DNA of 56,257 nt from Clostridiales bacterium (GCA_021200555.1 JAJQGK010000034.1:1-56257), one strand, 5' to 3'; counted from the stretch's first letter, positions 9,639-20,321 are shown. Numbers and translations are program-made. The notes: a model not told the origin generated them from the letters alone.

Positions 9639-12600
9639 ATGCCGCTGAATAAGGATATTAAAAAGGTGCTCGTTATCGGCTCGGGTCCCATTGTTATAGG
9701 ACAGGCCGCAGAGTTTGACTATGCCGGCACTCAGGCTTGCAGAGTTTTGAAAAATGAAGGCATTGACGTTGTGCTTGTCAACTCAAACCCCGCCACAATC
9801 ATGACAGACAGCGCTCTTGCGGATGAAATATACTTGGAGCCTCTTACCGTTGAAACGGTTATGAGAATTATCGAAAAGGAAAAGCCCGATTCCGTACTCG
9901 CCGGCCTTGGCGGTCAAACAGGTCTTACAATAGGAATGCAGCTTGCAAAAAGCGGCTTTCTTGAGGAACACGGAGTAAGGCTCATCGGCACAAATGCGGA
10001 TGCCATTGACAAAGCGGAGGACAGAGAGCTTTTTAAGGAGACTATGGAAGCCATAGGTCAGCCGGTTATCCCCTCCGACATTGCGACCACAACGGAGAGA
10101 GCCGTGGAAATCGCCAATGAAATAGGCTATCCGGTTATTATTCGTCCCGCTTTCACATTAGGCGGCGCCGGCGGCGGCGTGGCGTACAGCGAGGAGGAGC
10201 TTTTGCCCATAGCGAGCAACGGCATACTTCTCTCCCCCATCGATCAAATCCTCGTAGAAAAATATATTTACGGTTGGAAGGAAATCGAATTTGAGGTTAT
10301 GAGGGATCACGCAGGCAACGTTATCGCTGTCTGCTCAATGGAGAACTTCGATCCCGTAGGCGTACATACTGGCGACAGCATTGTTATCGCTCCTGCGGTG
10401 ACCTTGTCCGACAAGGAATATCAAATGCTCAGGGGCGCATCGCTTAAAATCATTGACTCACTGGGAATTGAGGGCGGCTGCAACTGTCAGTTTGCGCTTA
10501 ATCCCGAAAGCTTTGAATACTCCGTTATAGAGGTTAATCCCAGAGTATCGAGGTCTTCCGCTCTCGCATCCAAGGCCACCGGCTACCCTATTGCAAAGGT
10601 AGCGGCTAAAATTGCGTTGGGCTACACTCTTGACGAAATAAGAAACGACGTTACGGGACAGACCTGTGCCTGTTTTGAACCTACTCTCGACTATGTGGTG
10701 GTTAAGCTCCCAAAATGGCCTTTTGACAAATTTATCAACGCCAAACGCACATTGGGAACACAAATGAAAGCCACGGGAGAGGTTATGGCAATTGCACCTT
10801 ATTTTGAGGCGGCGATAATGAAGGCCGTCAGAGGAGCGGAAATTTCCCTCGACACGCTTAATATGAAAAATTTCTCCGACCCTTCAATCGACATCAGGGC
10901 AAAGCTTCACAATGTGGACGATATGCGTCTTTTTACCGTATTTGAAGCGTTAAAAAGAGGAATTACCACAGAGGAAATTCACGATATAACAAAAATCGAC
11001 GAATGGTTCATAAATAAACTGAAAAACCTTGCCGACTATGAAAAGGACATTTCCAAGGGGCTTACGGAGGAGCTTTATTTAAAGGGCAAAAAATACGGTT
11101 ACACGGATGCGGCGATTGAAAGAATAAGCGGCTGCAAAATAGAAAATCCGGTTGATTCAGTATTTAAAATGGTTGACACCTGCGGCGCTGAATTTAAAGC
11201 CGAAACACCGTATTTTTACTCCACCTATGACAAGCATTGCGAGGCAAGAGAGCATTTAAAGGGCAATAACGCCAAGAAAATAATAGTTTTGGGTTCGGGT
11301 CCCATAAGAATAGGACAGGGCATAGAATTTGACTACTCCTCAGTTCACTGCGTCTGGACGCTTAAAGCCTTGGGATATGAAGTTGTCATAATAAACAACA
11401 ATCCTGAAACCGTTTCCACCGATTTCGACACTGCGGACAGGCTTTATTTTGAGCCTTTGACTCCCGAGGATGTTTTGGGCGTAATCAAAGCCGAAAAGCC
11501 GGAGGGCATAGTTGTGGCATTCGGCGGTCAAACTGCAATCAAGCTTACAAAATTCCTTGATGAAAACGGCTTTAAGATTTTGGGCACATCCGCAGAGGGC
11601 ATAGACATTGCGGAGGATCGTGAACGATTTGACGCTCTTCTTGAGAAATTCAGCATAAGACGTCCGAAGGGAATGGCAATTCTCACTATGGACGAAGCTC
11701 TCAACGCCGCTCATACCTTGGGTTATCCCGTTCTTCTCCGCCCCTCATACGTTATAGGCGGTCAAAATATGACTATTGCATACAACGACTATGACGTAAG
11801 GCAGTACATGGAGATAATTCTTTCGGGCAAAATCGAAAATCCCGTACTTGTAGATAAATATATGATGGGCTCGGAGCTTGAGGTTGACGTTATTTCAGAC
11901 GGCAAGGATGTTCTCATTCCCGGCATTATGCAGCACATAGAGCGCGCCGGCGTACACAGCGGCGACTCGATAGCGGTTTATCCGCCTTATAATCTCAGGG
12001 ATTCAATGAAGCAGACGATTATCGACTGTTCGTCAAATCTTGCGCTGGCTTTGGGTACAAAGGGACTTGTAAATATCCAATACCTTATATATGACAACGA
12101 GCTTTATGTAATCGAGGTTAATCCCAGGGCGTCCAGAACGATACCGTACATAAGCAAGGTTACCGGCGTTCCGATGGTTGATATTGCAACAAAGGTTATG
12201 ACAGGCACTCCGCTTAAGTCTCTCGGCTACGGCACGGGGCTGTACAAGACGCCGCCGTACTTTGCCGTAAAGGTTCCCGTTTTCTCCTTTGAAAAGCTTC
12301 TCGACGCCAACTCAAGCTTAGGGCCTGAAATGAAATCCACCGGCGAAGTTTTAGGCGTAGGAAAGACGATCGAAGAAGCGCTCTTTAAGGGACTTGTCTC
12401 GGCGGGCTTTGAAATACCGTCGGAAACATACAGAAAGGATCAGGGCGTTTACATTACCGTTAAGGATGCGGACAAGCCTGAAGTCGTTCAGCTTGCAAAG
12501 AAATTCCATGATTTGGGATTAAAAATCTACGCCACAGAGGGAACGGCAAGGGTTATCAGAAGCATTGACATCGACGTAACCGTAGTGAACAAGCTTTACG

Positions 12601-13679
12601 ATTCTTCAAATACAAGCATGGATCTTCTTGAAGCCGGAAAGATTAAGTATATAATTTACACCGGTACGCCTCTTGATGTAATAGACGACTTCATTAAGCT
12701 CCACAGACGCGCGCTTCAGCTTTCCGTTGCAACCATTACGTCAATCGACACTGCCAATGTTTTGGCTGATATTATCGCCAGCGGTTTTAATCAGCACAAT
12801 ACAGAGCTTGTAGACATAAACGATATGAGAAAAGAGCCTATGAAGCTTAAATTTGCAAAAATGCAGGGCGCAGGCAACGATTTCATATTCTTTGACAACC
12901 TTGACGGACAGATTGACTCCCCCGAAGTTCTTGCGGTGAATTTCTGCAACAGGCACTACGGCATAGGCAGCGACGGAATTGTGCTTATCGAAAAGTCGGA
13001 AACAGCCGATGCGAAAATGATTATGTACAACAGGGACGGCTCCCCCGGATTGATTGCCGGAAACGGTTTAAGATGCGCAGGAAAATACCTTTATGACAAC
13101 GGCATCATAAGAAAAACCCATATGACAATCGAAACGCCTGTAGGATTACGCAGAATCCATCTTTACACCGAAAACGACAGAGTTAAATCCGTAAAGGTAA
13201 TTTTAGGCAAGGCTGAATTTTCCACGGAAAAGATACCGGCAAATCTGCCTGTAAAAAGCGTTATTGACTACCCTGTAAAAGTTGCGGGCAAGGTTTACAA
13301 TATAACGTGCGTAAACGTGGGAAATCCCCACTGCGTCGTATTTGCAAATCATATTGACTCCATAGATCTGAAAGCCATCGGACCCGAATTTGAAAACGCC
13401 TCATACTTCCCGCAACGGATAAATACCGAGTTTGTCAGAGTAGTCAACCGCCAAACAATCCGTATGAGAGTTTGGGAAAGAGGAAACGGTGAGACTTACG
13501 CCTGCGGTACCGGCGCATGCGCTTCTGTTGCGGCGGCGTGTGAGCTGGGTCTTTGCGACAAGGGCAAAGATATAACGGTAAAGCTCAAGGGCGGCGATCT
13601 GATAGTAAATTACACCGATGAAGGCATAACACTGACAGGCAACACGAGCTTGATTTTTGAGGGAATAATCGAATATTAA
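9639..13679 (+). CDS. carB: CarB-DapF fusion: carbamoyl-phosphate synthase large subunit with a C-terminal diaminopimelate-epimerase-like domain
   Basis: A single 1,346-aa open frame. Residues 1 to about 1067 are a complete CarB: two ATP-grasp halves ([12 protein letters not shown] near 167; [11 protein letters not shown] near 700), [16 protein letters not shown], and an MGS-like allosteric domain ending near [12 protein letters not shown]. From Met1068 the chain continues as a full-length 279-aa DapF domain ([40 protein letters not shown]). No stop or frameshift separates them; the codon at 12840 is an ATG that could allow separate initiation, with only a weak GAAAAGAG upstream. In the DapF part, the position of the first catalytic Cys (E. 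coli Cys73) is Ala (codon 13056-13058), while the second catalytic Cys is kept. Epimerase activity is therefore doubtful; carbamoyl-phosphate synthesis is expected to be normal. Confidence 0.93.
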   Translation: MPLNKDIKKVLVIGSGPIVIGQAAEFDYAGTQACRVLKNEGIDVVLVNSNPATIMTDSALADEIYLEPLTVETVMRIIEKEKPDSVLAGLGGQTGLTIGMQLAKSGFLEEHGVRLIGTNADAIDKAEDRELFKETMEAIGQPVIPSDIATTTERAVEIANEIGYPVIIRPAFTLGGAGGGVAYSEEELLPIASNGILLSPIDQILVEKYIYGWKEIEFEVMRDHAGNVIAVCSMENFDPVGVHTGDSIVIAPAVTLSDKEYQMLRGASLKIIDSLGIEGGCNCQFALNPESFEYSVIEVNPRVSRSSALASKATGYPIAKVAAKIALGYTLDEIRNDVTGQTCACFEPTLDYVVVKLPKWPFDKFINAKRTLGTQMKATGEVMAIAPYFEAAIMKAVRGAEISLDTLNMKNFSDPSIDIRAKLHNVDDMRLFTVFEALKRGITTEEIHDITKIDEWFINKLKNLADYEKDISKGLTEELYLKGKKYGYTDAAIERISGCKIENPVDSVFKMVDTCGAEFKAETPYFYSTYDKHCEAREHLKGNNAKKIIVLGSGPIRIGQGIEFDYSSVHCVWTLKALGYEVVIINNNPETVSTDFDTADRLYFEPLTPEDVLGVIKAEKPEGIVVAFGGQTAIKLTKFLDENGFKILGTSAEGIDIAEDRERFDALLEKFSIRRPKGMAILTMDEALNAAHTLGYPVLLRPSYVIGGQNMTIAYNDYDVRQYMEIILSGKIENPVLVDKYMMGSELEVDVISDGKDVLIPGIMQHIERAGVHSGDSIAVYPPYNLRDSMKQTIIDCSSNLALALGTKGLVNIQYLIYDNELYVIEVNPRASRTIPYISKVTGVPMVDIATKVMTGTPLKSLGYGTGLYKTPPYFAVKVPVFSFEKLLDANSSLGPEMKSTGEVLGVGKTIEEALFKGLVSAGFEIPSETYRKDQGVYITVKDADKPEVVQLAKKFHDLGLKIYATEGTARVIRSIDIDVTVVNKLYDSSNTSMDLLEAGKIKYIIYTGTPLDVIDDFIKLHRRALQLSVATITSIDTANVLADIIASGFNQHNTELVDINDMRKEPMKLKFAKMQGAGNDFIFFDNLDGQIDSPEVLAVNFCNRHYGIGSDGIVLIEKSETADAKMIMYNRDGSPGLIAGNGLRCAGKYLYDNGIIRKTHMTIETPVGLRRIHLYTENDRVKSVKVILGKAEFSTEKIPANLPVKSVIDYPVKVAGKVYNITCVNVGNPHCVVFANHIDSIDLKAIGPEFENASYFPQRINTEFVRVVNRQTIRMRVWERGNGETYACGTGACASVAAACELGLCDKGKDITVKLKGGDLIVNYTDEGITLTGNTSLIFEGIIEY

Positions 13680-13746
13680 TCAAGTAACCGCTGATTGATT
13701 AACACGGCTGTATCTGAAAAGGTGCAGCCGTATTTAGGAGGATAAT

Positions 13747-14211
13747 ATGGGAAAAAATAATATCGAGTGCGAGCTTACAAATATGGTAATGATAGAAAAT
13801 CCGAAAAACGGCTGTGTAGTCGTTCAAAATCGGGTAAAATACTGGAAGGGTATATCATTCCCCGGAGGACATATTGAAAAGGGAGAGAGCTTCACAGACA
13901 GCGTAATAAGAGAGGCTAAAGAGGAAACCGGTCTTGACATATTCAATCCGAGGCTGTGCGGCGCCGTTCATTGGTGCCATAGGGACAGCGACAGAAGATA
14001 TATCGTTTTGCTTTACAAGACAACCAAATTTTCAGGAAATCTTATTAAGGAAACGGAGGAGGGAGAGGTTTTCTGGACAGAAAAAAACCGCATATGCGAT
14101 TTTGATCTTGCGCCCCATTTTGACAGCTACTTAAGCGTATTTTTATCCGATAAAAACGAAGCTTTCGGTCTTTATGATGAAAGCAAGGACGATCCGATGG
14201 TTATACTTTGA
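13747..14211 (+). CDS. Nudix hydrolase (MutT-type)
   Basis: Small cytoplasmic pyrophosphohydrolase of 154 aa. The Nudix box runs from GGHIEKGE to REAKEETGL (residues 39-61), matching GX5EX7REUXEEXGU, so metal-dependent cleavage of a nucleoside diphosphate derivative is expected. The N-terminal CELTNMVMIEN resembles 8-oxo-dGTP-type family members, but the substrate cannot be decided. It has a strong GGAGG site. A hairpin with arms ACGGCTG/CAGCCGT (13703-13733) separates it from carB. It ends 15 bp before the MATE gene and probably shares its transcript. Confidence 0.85.
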   Translation: MGKNNIECELTNMVMIENPKNGCVVVQNRVKYWKGISFPGGHIEKGESFTDSVIREAKEETGLDIFNPRLCGAVHWCHRDSDRRYIVLLYKTTKFSGNLIKETEEGEVFWTEKNRICDFDLAPHFDSYLSVFLSDKNEAFGLYDESKDDPMVIL

Positions 14212-14226
14212 GGTGAATACCGAATT

Positions 14227-15597
14227 ATGGAAAAGGATGAAGCTCAATTTAAAAAAATGACTCAAACGCCGATACCGAAGCTTGTGGCATCTCTTGCATT
14301 TCCCGCAACGGTCAGCATGCTGATAACGTCTATCTACAACCTTGCGGATACGTTTTTCGTATCTCAGCTTGACACAAGCGCAAGCGGCGCAGTAGGTGTT
14401 GTGTTCTCGCTTATGACGATTATTCAAGCCGTGGGCTTTACTCTCGGCATGGGCTCCGGCAGTCTGCTTTCCCGAAGGCTGGGCGGCAAGGACAAAAAAG
14501 CGGCGGATATGTACGCATCCTCGGCTTTTTATCTGGCTATTTTGCTGGGAGCGGTAATAGCCTTATTCGGCAAGCTCTTTACAAAGCAGCTTATGACGGC
14601 TTTGGGCGCTACGGAAACCATACTTCCATACGCCGTGGCATACGGGAATTATATACTTTATGCGGCGCCTGTTATGTCGGGCTCCTTTGTGCTTAACAAT
14701 CTGCTGCGTTCAGAGGGAAAAGCGTCATTGGCAATGGTAGGTCTTGTTACGGGAGGGATATTAAATATTATTCTCGATCCGATATTTATATTCTCTCTTA
14801 ATATGGGCACAGCCGGAGCGGCGCTGGCGACTCTTATCAGTCAGTGCATAAGCTTTGTGATTTTGCTTTCGATGTTTATCTTCAAGAAAAGCAGCACCTC
14901 ACTCTCGCCTAAAAACATTACATTTAAGCCGAAAGCTTATTTGGAGATTGTCTCGGTAGGTATGCCCTCCCTCAGCCGGCAGGGACTTGCAAGCGTTGCA
15001 ACAATTTTGCTTAACAGAATGGCAATGCCCTACGGCGATGCGGCAATTGCGGGAATGTCAATTGTCGGCAAGGTAAGTATGCTCGTGCTTTGCATTTGTC
15101 TCGGAGTGGGACAGGGCTTTATGCCTGTTGCAGGTTATAATTACGGCGCAAAAATATTCGGCAGAGTACGGAAATCCTTTCAATTTACGGTTATAACGGC
15201 CACAATACTTATGACCGTAATGGCAATCGTGTGTTACGCTTTAGCACCGAACATATTAAGGCTTTTCAGAGCGGAGGACGCAGATGTTGTAACAATAGGC
15301 ACGGCGGCTCTCAGAGCGCAGTGCTACTCCATGCCGTTTCTCGCCACGTCTGTGTGCACAAATATGGTTTTGCAGTCACTGGGAAAATCCGTCAGAGCCA
15401 CTATACTCTCCTGCTGCCGCCAGGGAATATTTTTCATTCCTCTTATAATGATTCTCCCAAAATATATTGGAATTGCGGGAGTTGAATTTACTCAGGCAAT
15501 ATCCGATGTATTAACGTTTTTCGTAAGTATTCCGTTAATTTTGATTTTCCTGAAGGGGCTGAAAAAAGAGGAGCAAAATGCCGAAAAACAGATTTAG
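14227..15597 (+). CDS. MATE family efflux transporter
   Basis: Integral membrane antiporter of 456 aa with about 12 hydrophobic segments, the length and layout of the MATE family (Na+ or H+ driven drug or metabolite export). Family features include the N-terminal PIPKLVASLAFPATVSMLI, the YNLADTFFVSQL segment and GMGSGSLLSRRLGGKD after TM2. The second half repeats the fold (VGMPSLSRQGLASVATILLN). Substrate is unknown. An intrinsic terminator follows directly. Confidence 0.9.
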   Translation: MEKDEAQFKKMTQTPIPKLVASLAFPATVSMLITSIYNLADTFFVSQLDTSASGAVGVVFSLMTIIQAVGFTLGMGSGSLLSRRLGGKDKKAADMYASSAFYLAILLGAVIALFGKLFTKQLMTALGATETILPYAVAYGNYILYAAPVMSGSFVLNNLLRSEGKASLAMVGLVTGGILNIILDPIFIFSLNMGTAGAALATLISQCISFVILLSMFIFKKSSTSLSPKNITFKPKAYLEIVSVGMPSLSRQGLASVATILLNRMAMPYGDAAIAGMSIVGKVSMLVLCICLGVGQGFMPVAGYNYGAKIFGRVRKSFQFTVITATILMTVMAIVCYALAPNILRLFRAEDADVVTIGTAALRAQCYSMPFLATSVCTNMVLQSLGKSVRATILSCCRQGIFFIPLIMILPKYIGIAGVEFTQAISDVLTFFVSIPLILIFLKGLKKEEQNAEKQI

Positions 15598-15610
15598 GAA
15601 AAAAATAAAC

Positions 15611-15650
15611 AAACTGCGCAGGCATCAAGGTGCTTACGCAGTTTTTTTTT
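15611..15650 (+). terminator. Intrinsic terminator between convergent genes
   Basis: Stem AACTGCG (15612-15618) with CGCAGTT (15637-15643) followed by a run of nine T. On the other strand the hairpin is followed by TGTTTATTTTTTT, so it may also end the leftward lipase transcript. Confidence 0.85.
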
Positions 15651-15699
15651 GATAATATTTTAATAATAATTGTAACCCGTCTGTTGTTTCAATAACCGT

Positions 15700-17160
15700 T
15701 CAGCCGAAAAGCTCCAAGTGCTCATCGCTGCCCGACAGCATAAACTGTGGATAATTCGGATTGGATGTAACGGTGGGCTGACCGTCGTAATTCACAAGCC
15801 AAAACAGAAATTCGCTGAAATCCGTACCGTAGGACGCAGCCACGTGAGGAGATCCGCATATTGCCCATGTATACTCGGGGAACAGACAATTTGACAAGTC
15901 AACACACCTGTCGGGAGAGAGCTTTGTCTCGTCATCGGCTGTATAATCATCGGGGAGCTGCTCGTTATGATTTGCGACTACCGCTCTGCCGAGCATTAAA
16001 TGACTCTCTAAGAAACTGTCGCCGGCTGTGTTTGCCGACTCGTAAACGGGAGCGAGAGCCGAGCCGTAGGACGCCACAACAGCAACGGCAACACCCTGTT
16101 CGGGAAGAGCCGTTAGGATCTCGTCCATGCCGGACATCATTTCCTGCAATGCATCCGCACGCTCAATAAGACCGCTGTATTTTTCTCTGTCCGCCTCTGT
16201 CGGGAACATATAGTCAAGACACGCCTGATAATCCTCACATTGTACAAGTGCCCAAAGAGCAGGCATTGTGCCGAAGGTATTGACAAGGAAATTCTCGTAC
16301 ACATAATCCTTTTCCTGTTCAACGAACTTCATAGCAAGCTCCGCCAGCCTATCAAATATACCGGATTTTTCAAGGATATTTGAAATAAAGCCGCTTGAAA
16401 TCATACCGGTAACATAATTTGAAAGAGTTTCACCGGTAATATTAACCTTGCCTTGGAAAAGCTCGGTTACCACATCCGTTCCGCAAAAAACGGTGGAATC
16501 AAAGATAATTTTATTAAAGCTTTCGCAGCCGTATTTATAAAGATACGCATCGGTTATAATTCCGCCCATACTGCAGCACACAAGATTAACCTTTTCTGCG
16601 TCATGCTCCGATTTTGCCAGCTCAATTAAATCATAAAGCTTATCGCAGTTGTCAAGAGGGTCAAGCCGCCAGTCGTAAACCATATAATAGACATTTTCCG
16701 CACCGTATTCCTCAACGGCTTCCTTGAGTATGCCCTGTTCGCTTGTGCTGTCCGCAAGAGCCTCCAAAAGCTCCGGATAATTTGACACCGCCAAAGGATA
16801 TTCGGGGCTTGAAACATTGTAAACGGAATTGCCGTTCTCATCACACGCCATAGAGCCCATTATTTCATTCACATAGTCAAGAATAGGATCTGTAAATCCG
16901 TCAAGGGTTCCCGTTTTTATATAACCGCCCAAAGCATTGAAAACAGTCCTTATTACTCCCGTGAAGGTAATAGGTTTAAGGCATTCCTCTTCATTTTCCG
17001 TGCCGATGTCAACATACAAACCGTTGAAATCCATACCTCTTATAAGGACAAAGGGATATTCACATTCCGTGCTGCCGCTTTCGGCAAAAGCCGTAACGGA
17101 TAAAAAGGATGAAAAAATAAGAATGACAGACATAATCGAGCAAATGAGTTTTCTTTTCAC
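15700..17160 (-). CDS. Secreted LCAT-like lipase/acyltransferase (alpha/beta hydrolase)
   Basis: Putative secreted lipid-active hydrolase of 486 aa. The start is a GTG at 17158-17160 with GGAGG at 17169-17173; an upstream ATG frame lacks such a site. Residues 1-26 form a signal peptide ending AFA. The YDWRLDP motif is a hallmark of the LCAT/phospholipase group, and the nucleophile elbow is CCSMGG with Ser197, where the first Gly of GxSxG is Cys. Candidate His residues lie near the C-terminus (GSPHVAASYG). This is the intact copy; a truncated copy lies at 24656-25396 because the left boundary of the tandem duplication cuts the gene after codon 225. Substrate unknown. Confidence 0.75.
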   Translation of the reverse strand: MKRKLICSIMSVILIFSSFLSVTAFAESGSTECEYPFVLIRGMDFNGLYVDIGTENEEECLKPITFTGVIRTVFNALGGYIKTGTLDGFTDPILDYVNEIMGSMACDENGNSVYNVSSPEYPLAVSNYPELLEALADSTSEQGILKEAVEEYGAENVYYMVYDWRLDPLDNCDKLYDLIELAKSEHDAEKVNLVCCSMGGIITDAYLYKYGCESFNKIIFDSTVFCGTDVVTELFQGKVNITGETLSNYVTGMISSGFISNILEKSGIFDRLAELAMKFVEQEKDYVYENFLVNTFGTMPALWALVQCEDYQACLDYMFPTEADREKYSGLIERADALQEMMSGMDEILTALPEQGVAVAVVASYGSALAPVYESANTAGDSFLESHLMLGRAVVANHNEQLPDDYTADDETKLSPDRCVDLSNCLFPEYTWAICGSPHVAASYGTDFSEFLFWLVNYDGQPTVTSNPNYPQFMLSGSDEHLELFG

Positions 17161-17191
17161 TGCAAATACCTCCGTTTCCAAATATGTTGAT

Positions 17192-17220
17192 ATAATAGCA
17201 TAATAGCAACAAAAATGCAA
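17192..17220 (-). promoter_or_regulatory. Promoter of the lipase gene
   Basis: On the minus strand TTGCAT, 17-bp spacer, TATTAT, about 30 bp before the GTG start. Confidence 0.55.
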
Positions 17221-17284
17221 GCAAATTTTATTATATAATAAACATATATTATAAAATAATACAAAAAACGAGGCGGCTTGGCGT

Positions 17285-17324
17285 AAAAAATTGCCCTCAG
17301 TGTCGATTATAATACACTAAGGGC
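17285..17324 (-). terminator. Intrinsic terminator of the 3D-domain gene
   Basis: Arms 17293-17303 and 17314-17324 pair over 11 bp with one G-U; the minus strand continues AATTTTTTA. Confidence 0.8.
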
Positions 17325-17376
17325 GGTATTGTCTTGTTAAAAATTAAAAATAGATTGCTTTAAATTACTAAACTAT

Positions 17377-18213
17377 TTAAAAAACATAGATCGTTACGGG
17401 TTTATTGCCCCAATAGTACACATCGCTCGTGGTGCTGACATAAAGGTCAACAATAGGACCGTTGTCCCAATAAATAAATCCGCCTGTGTCCTCCGCGCTG
17501 GCATAGCCGTAAATATATCCGCTGCCGTCTGACGCTACGATATACATTTTTGAACCGTAGGGAATGATTCCCGGGTCAACCGCTACAACGCCGGGGTGAA
17601 CATACGTACCTGTTGCCGTTCTTGTCCCCATGTTATAGGTTGTGGATTTGCCGCTGAGCTTATATGAATACTCAAGGGGTATGCCGTTTTCGTCAAACCT
17701 TATGCTGTCCGGAACGGGTATATCCGACATCTGGGTAAGTCCCAATTCGGAAAAAGAATATCCGTTATCCGAGCTTGGAAGCTCCGTCGTCTCCGACAAC
17801 GCTTCTGCGGCATTTACAGTGTTTTCCGCTGCGGCTTCGGTTTGTGCAACTGTTGCTTCTTCTTTTTTTTCAACGGTTGTTTCTTCTGCTTTTACCGTTG
17901 TTTCTTCTGCTTCACTTTCGACTTCTGCTGAAAACATTTCCACAAGGTCAATTTCCTCGCTTTCGTCCTCTGCATAAAGCTTTCTGTTAATATTAAGAAC
18001 AGAAATGTTGTTTGTTGTGCTTGGCGATAAATAAGATTCCGAAAGTTCCAGGATTATCTTCTTATTGCGGGCGGACGAGGAAATTAAGTTTACATCGTCC
18101 GATGTGAGCTGTACCGCCGAAGCAATCGATGCGAATGATACAACGACTGCGCAGAAGAGAGCTTTCCATTTAACGCCCGACAGGGAAGAAAAATAAGTTT
18201 TTACTTTCTTCAT
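17377..18213 (-). CDS. Secreted or anchored 3D-domain cell-wall protein
   Basis: 278-aa protein with an N-terminal hydrophobic segment (about residues 15-36) serving as signal or anchor. A low-complexity linker rich in Glu, Thr, Val and Ala (about 85-150, with ETTVKAEETT-type repeats) follows. The C-terminal ~95 residues form a 3D (Asp-Asp-Asp) domain: VAVDPGIIPYGSKMYI, YGYASAEDTGG and GPIVDLYVST give the three conserved aspartates. Such double-psi barrel domains resemble MltA/RlpA and are linked to peptidoglycan cleavage in spore-forming Firmicutes. The gene has its own promoter and terminator. An identical copy lies at 25613-26449. Confidence 0.82.
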   Translation of the reverse strand: MKKVKTYFSSLSGVKWKALFCAVVVSFASIASAVQLTSDDVNLISSSARNKKIILELSESYLSPSTTNNISVLNINRKLYAEDESEEIDLVEMFSAEVESEAEETTVKAEETTVEKKEEATVAQTEAAAENTVNAAEALSETTELPSSDNGYSFSELGLTQMSDIPVPDSIRFDENGIPLEYSYKLSGKSTTYNMGTRTATGTYVHPGVVAVDPGIIPYGSKMYIVASDGSGYIYGYASAEDTGGFIYWDNGPIVDLYVSTTSDVYYWGNKPVTIYVF

Positions 18214-18308
18214 TAAGTTGTCTCCTTTGATGTTTTTTCCCGAAAAGATTTTGCATAAAAATATGCATATTTTCGAGGCTAATACATTTTTTGCAACAAG
18301 ACGCCGTC

Positions 18309-18337
18309 ATTATAGTTAAGCTTTTTGTGAATGTCAA
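18309..18337 (-). promoter_or_regulatory. Consensus sigma-A promoter of the 3D-domain gene
   Basis: Minus strand TTGACA, 17 bp, TATAAT, an exact consensus about 95 bp before the ATG. The rest of the 18214-18767 gap is AT-rich and holds only the sialidase terminator. Confidence 0.85.
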
Positions 18338-18683
18338 GAAAAATTGCAACCGCATTTTTGTTTATTTTGCACAACAAAATCTTTTCCCGACTTTTTTTCT
18401 CAAAGGCAAATATGAAAAAAATTAGATTTATTTATCGAATTTAGAAAAATAAATTTTTCATTATTGTAGACTTACACAAAAAACAACTTTTTGAAATTCT
18501 GTATTTCCCCATGAATTTAATATTTCCAATATTTTATCGTAATAGGCACAAAATGTAGTGGTTCAGAGCCTCAAATCCGGAACAATATCTCTAATTTTCC
18601 AAAATGAAAAAATCAAAAAATTTCTGAAAATTTTACACATAGTAAAGCGGTTTTATATGCCGAAATTGCTTTAAAAACAACGG

Positions 18684-18717
18684 ACGGCAGCCTCCGTTTT
18701 TTCGGAAACTGCCGATG
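18684..18717 (-). terminator. Hairpin terminator after the sialidase gene
   Basis: Near-perfect 12-bp stem, CGGCAGTTTCCG against CGGAGGCTGCCG with a six-A loop, downstream of the sialidase stop; the T-rich tail (TTGTTTTTAA) starts a few bases later. Confidence 0.6.
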
Positions 18718-18767
18718 TTACATTATAATATAATACATTAGCTTGACAATACACGGGTATTTTGGGC

Positions 18768-20321
18768 TTACTCTGTGACAGCCTCTGCCGCATTCGGGTT
18801 AAAGAAGTCCGCCAACTCAAATTTTTTAAAAGCAATATATCCGCAGGGCAAAGGCTCATACAGCAAACCTATTCCGCCGTCGGGCAAAACAGTCATACAG
18901 CTGTAAGCAAAAAAATCTCCGTATTGTTCAGAACTCTCGTAAATTTTATCTGTTTTAAGAGGCAAATCGCTTATCCATTTTATTTTATAATCGCTGCTGA
19001 CTTCGCCCAAAGCCGCACAGCCGTCGGTTCTTGTTTCATCCTTTCCCATATGTCCCGTTGGTCTTGCAATTATAATGTAATCCTTGCTTTTGTCCATTTT
19101 ATCCGTATAAATTTCTTTCGGAACAGCAAGACATGAATGCTGGCAGCGAACGGTATAAAGCGAATTTTCAACTTTTTTCCATGTAATTCCATTGTCAAAG
19201 CTTACAGAATACGGCATTTTACCGGGTTTTTCGGGTCTTCCGAAGCAGCCTATAACGCCGTCCGAATAGACTGCAAATTGACATTCGTCAAGGTTTTCGC
19301 ACTCGCCCGCTCTGTGCCAGTTTTCGCCGTTATCATCGCTGTAAATCACAAAAGCATTTCCAACGCTGTAAACGGGAATAATAATTCTTCCGTTTTTAAG
19401 GCAAACGCCGCTGCCGGGTCCCACACCGAAAAACGGATCATCCTCATCGGTTTTAACATAAGGCGTTATATCCTTGGGCTGCGACCAATTTTTTCCGCCG
19501 TCAAAGCTTTTTGTCATCCAAATATAAGATGTTGTATCTGCGGTCATCGGCGCAGGAAAAGTCTCTATACAATTGTATATACATTTCTCAGAAAGCTTTT
19601 TTTCTGTTTCCGGACAATCGCCGCTCATTATCGCCCTCGGACGCAGATATATGTTCCCCACATATTTATCCCTCGTATTATCGGGAAAAAGAGGAGGACA
19701 TTTTTCAATAAATTCTCCCGCTTCAGGTTCATCCTCGGTATAATACATATCACCTATTGTGCTGTAATTGTATTCAGCTGAATGATTTTGTGGCAGGTAA
19801 TAATGTGTTTTTTCATTATTATCATCGTAAATTATCCCCTTTTCTCTTACGCTATACTCTCTTCCGCAGAGGTCCCTCAGACGCAAATAATAATTGCCGT
19901 TTATTTTGGTATAACCGGTGGAATGACGGAGAATATCTCGCTTAAATATCCCCTTACATTCGGGATAAAAATCAAAAAGCATTACAACGGAACCGTCCTT
20001 CGCCTTTACCGTTACTGGATCTATGGCAAAAGCCGACGTATCGTCATGATAATTTACGGGAGCGGTGCATACGGGAGGCGTATAAACAATCTGCATTTCT
20101 CCAAACGACCTTCCGCCGTCAATGCTTCTTCTGACTCCGATTTCTATAAACCCCCAATCGGCTCCGAAGATTGATCTGTCTGCGGCGGCAATCAGCGTAT
20201 CATCTGAAAGAATGACAGACGGAATCCTACAGCAGGGCATATTTTTCATTTCCTCCCTGTCTCCTCTTAATGCCTCGGGGACACATTCCTCGGCAACTCC
20301 GGCAAATACGGGTATATCCAT
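18768..20321 (-). CDS. Intracellular sialidase-family (BNR/Asp-box) glycoside hydrolase
   Basis: Probable exo-alpha-sialidase (GH33-like) releasing terminal sialic acid, 517 aa. The ATG at 20319-20321 is preferred because GGAGG lies at 20330-20334; an ATG seven codons upstream has no such site. The family RIP motif is at residues 32-34 (CCRIPSVI). Asp-box motifs S-x-D-x-G-x-x-W/F occur about four times: SIDGGRSF, SFDGGKNW, SDDNGENW and SFDNGITW, the last three in the second half. There is no signal peptide or lipobox, so action in the cytoplasm on imported oligosaccharides is implied. No nan catabolic genes are nearby. The identical copy is 27004-28557. Related BNR hydrolases with other substrates are possible. 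Confidence 0.78.
   Translation of the reverse strand: MDIPVFAGVAEECVPEALRGDREEMKNMPCCRIPSVILSDDTLIAAADRSIFGADWGFIEIGVRRSIDGGRSFGEMQIVYTPPVCTAPVNYHDDTSAFAIDPVTVKAKDGSVVMLFDFYPECKGIFKRDILRHSTGYTKINGNYYLRLRDLCGREYSVREKGIIYDDNNEKTHYYLPQNHSAEYNYSTIGDMYYTEDEPEAGEFIEKCPPLFPDNTRDKYVGNIYLRPRAIMSGDCPETEKKLSEKCIYNCIETFPAPMTADTTSYIWMTKSFDGGKNWSQPKDITPYVKTDEDDPFFGVGPGSGVCLKNGRIIIPVYSVGNAFVIYSDDNGENWHRAGECENLDECQFAVYSDGVIGCFGRPEKPGKMPYSVSFDNGITWKKVENSLYTVRCQHSCLAVPKEIYTDKMDKSKDYIIIARPTGHMGKDETRTDGCAALGEVSSDYKIKWISDLPLKTDKIYESSEQYGDFFAYSCMTVLPDGGIGLLYEPLPCGYIAFKKFELADFFNPNAAEAVTE

Noticed and set aside
19137-19781. 214-codon ORF on the plus strand inside the sialidase gene
   Set aside because: Antisense to a clear sialidase coding frame, no ribosome site, composition of a shadow frame; same for the duplicate at 27373-28017.
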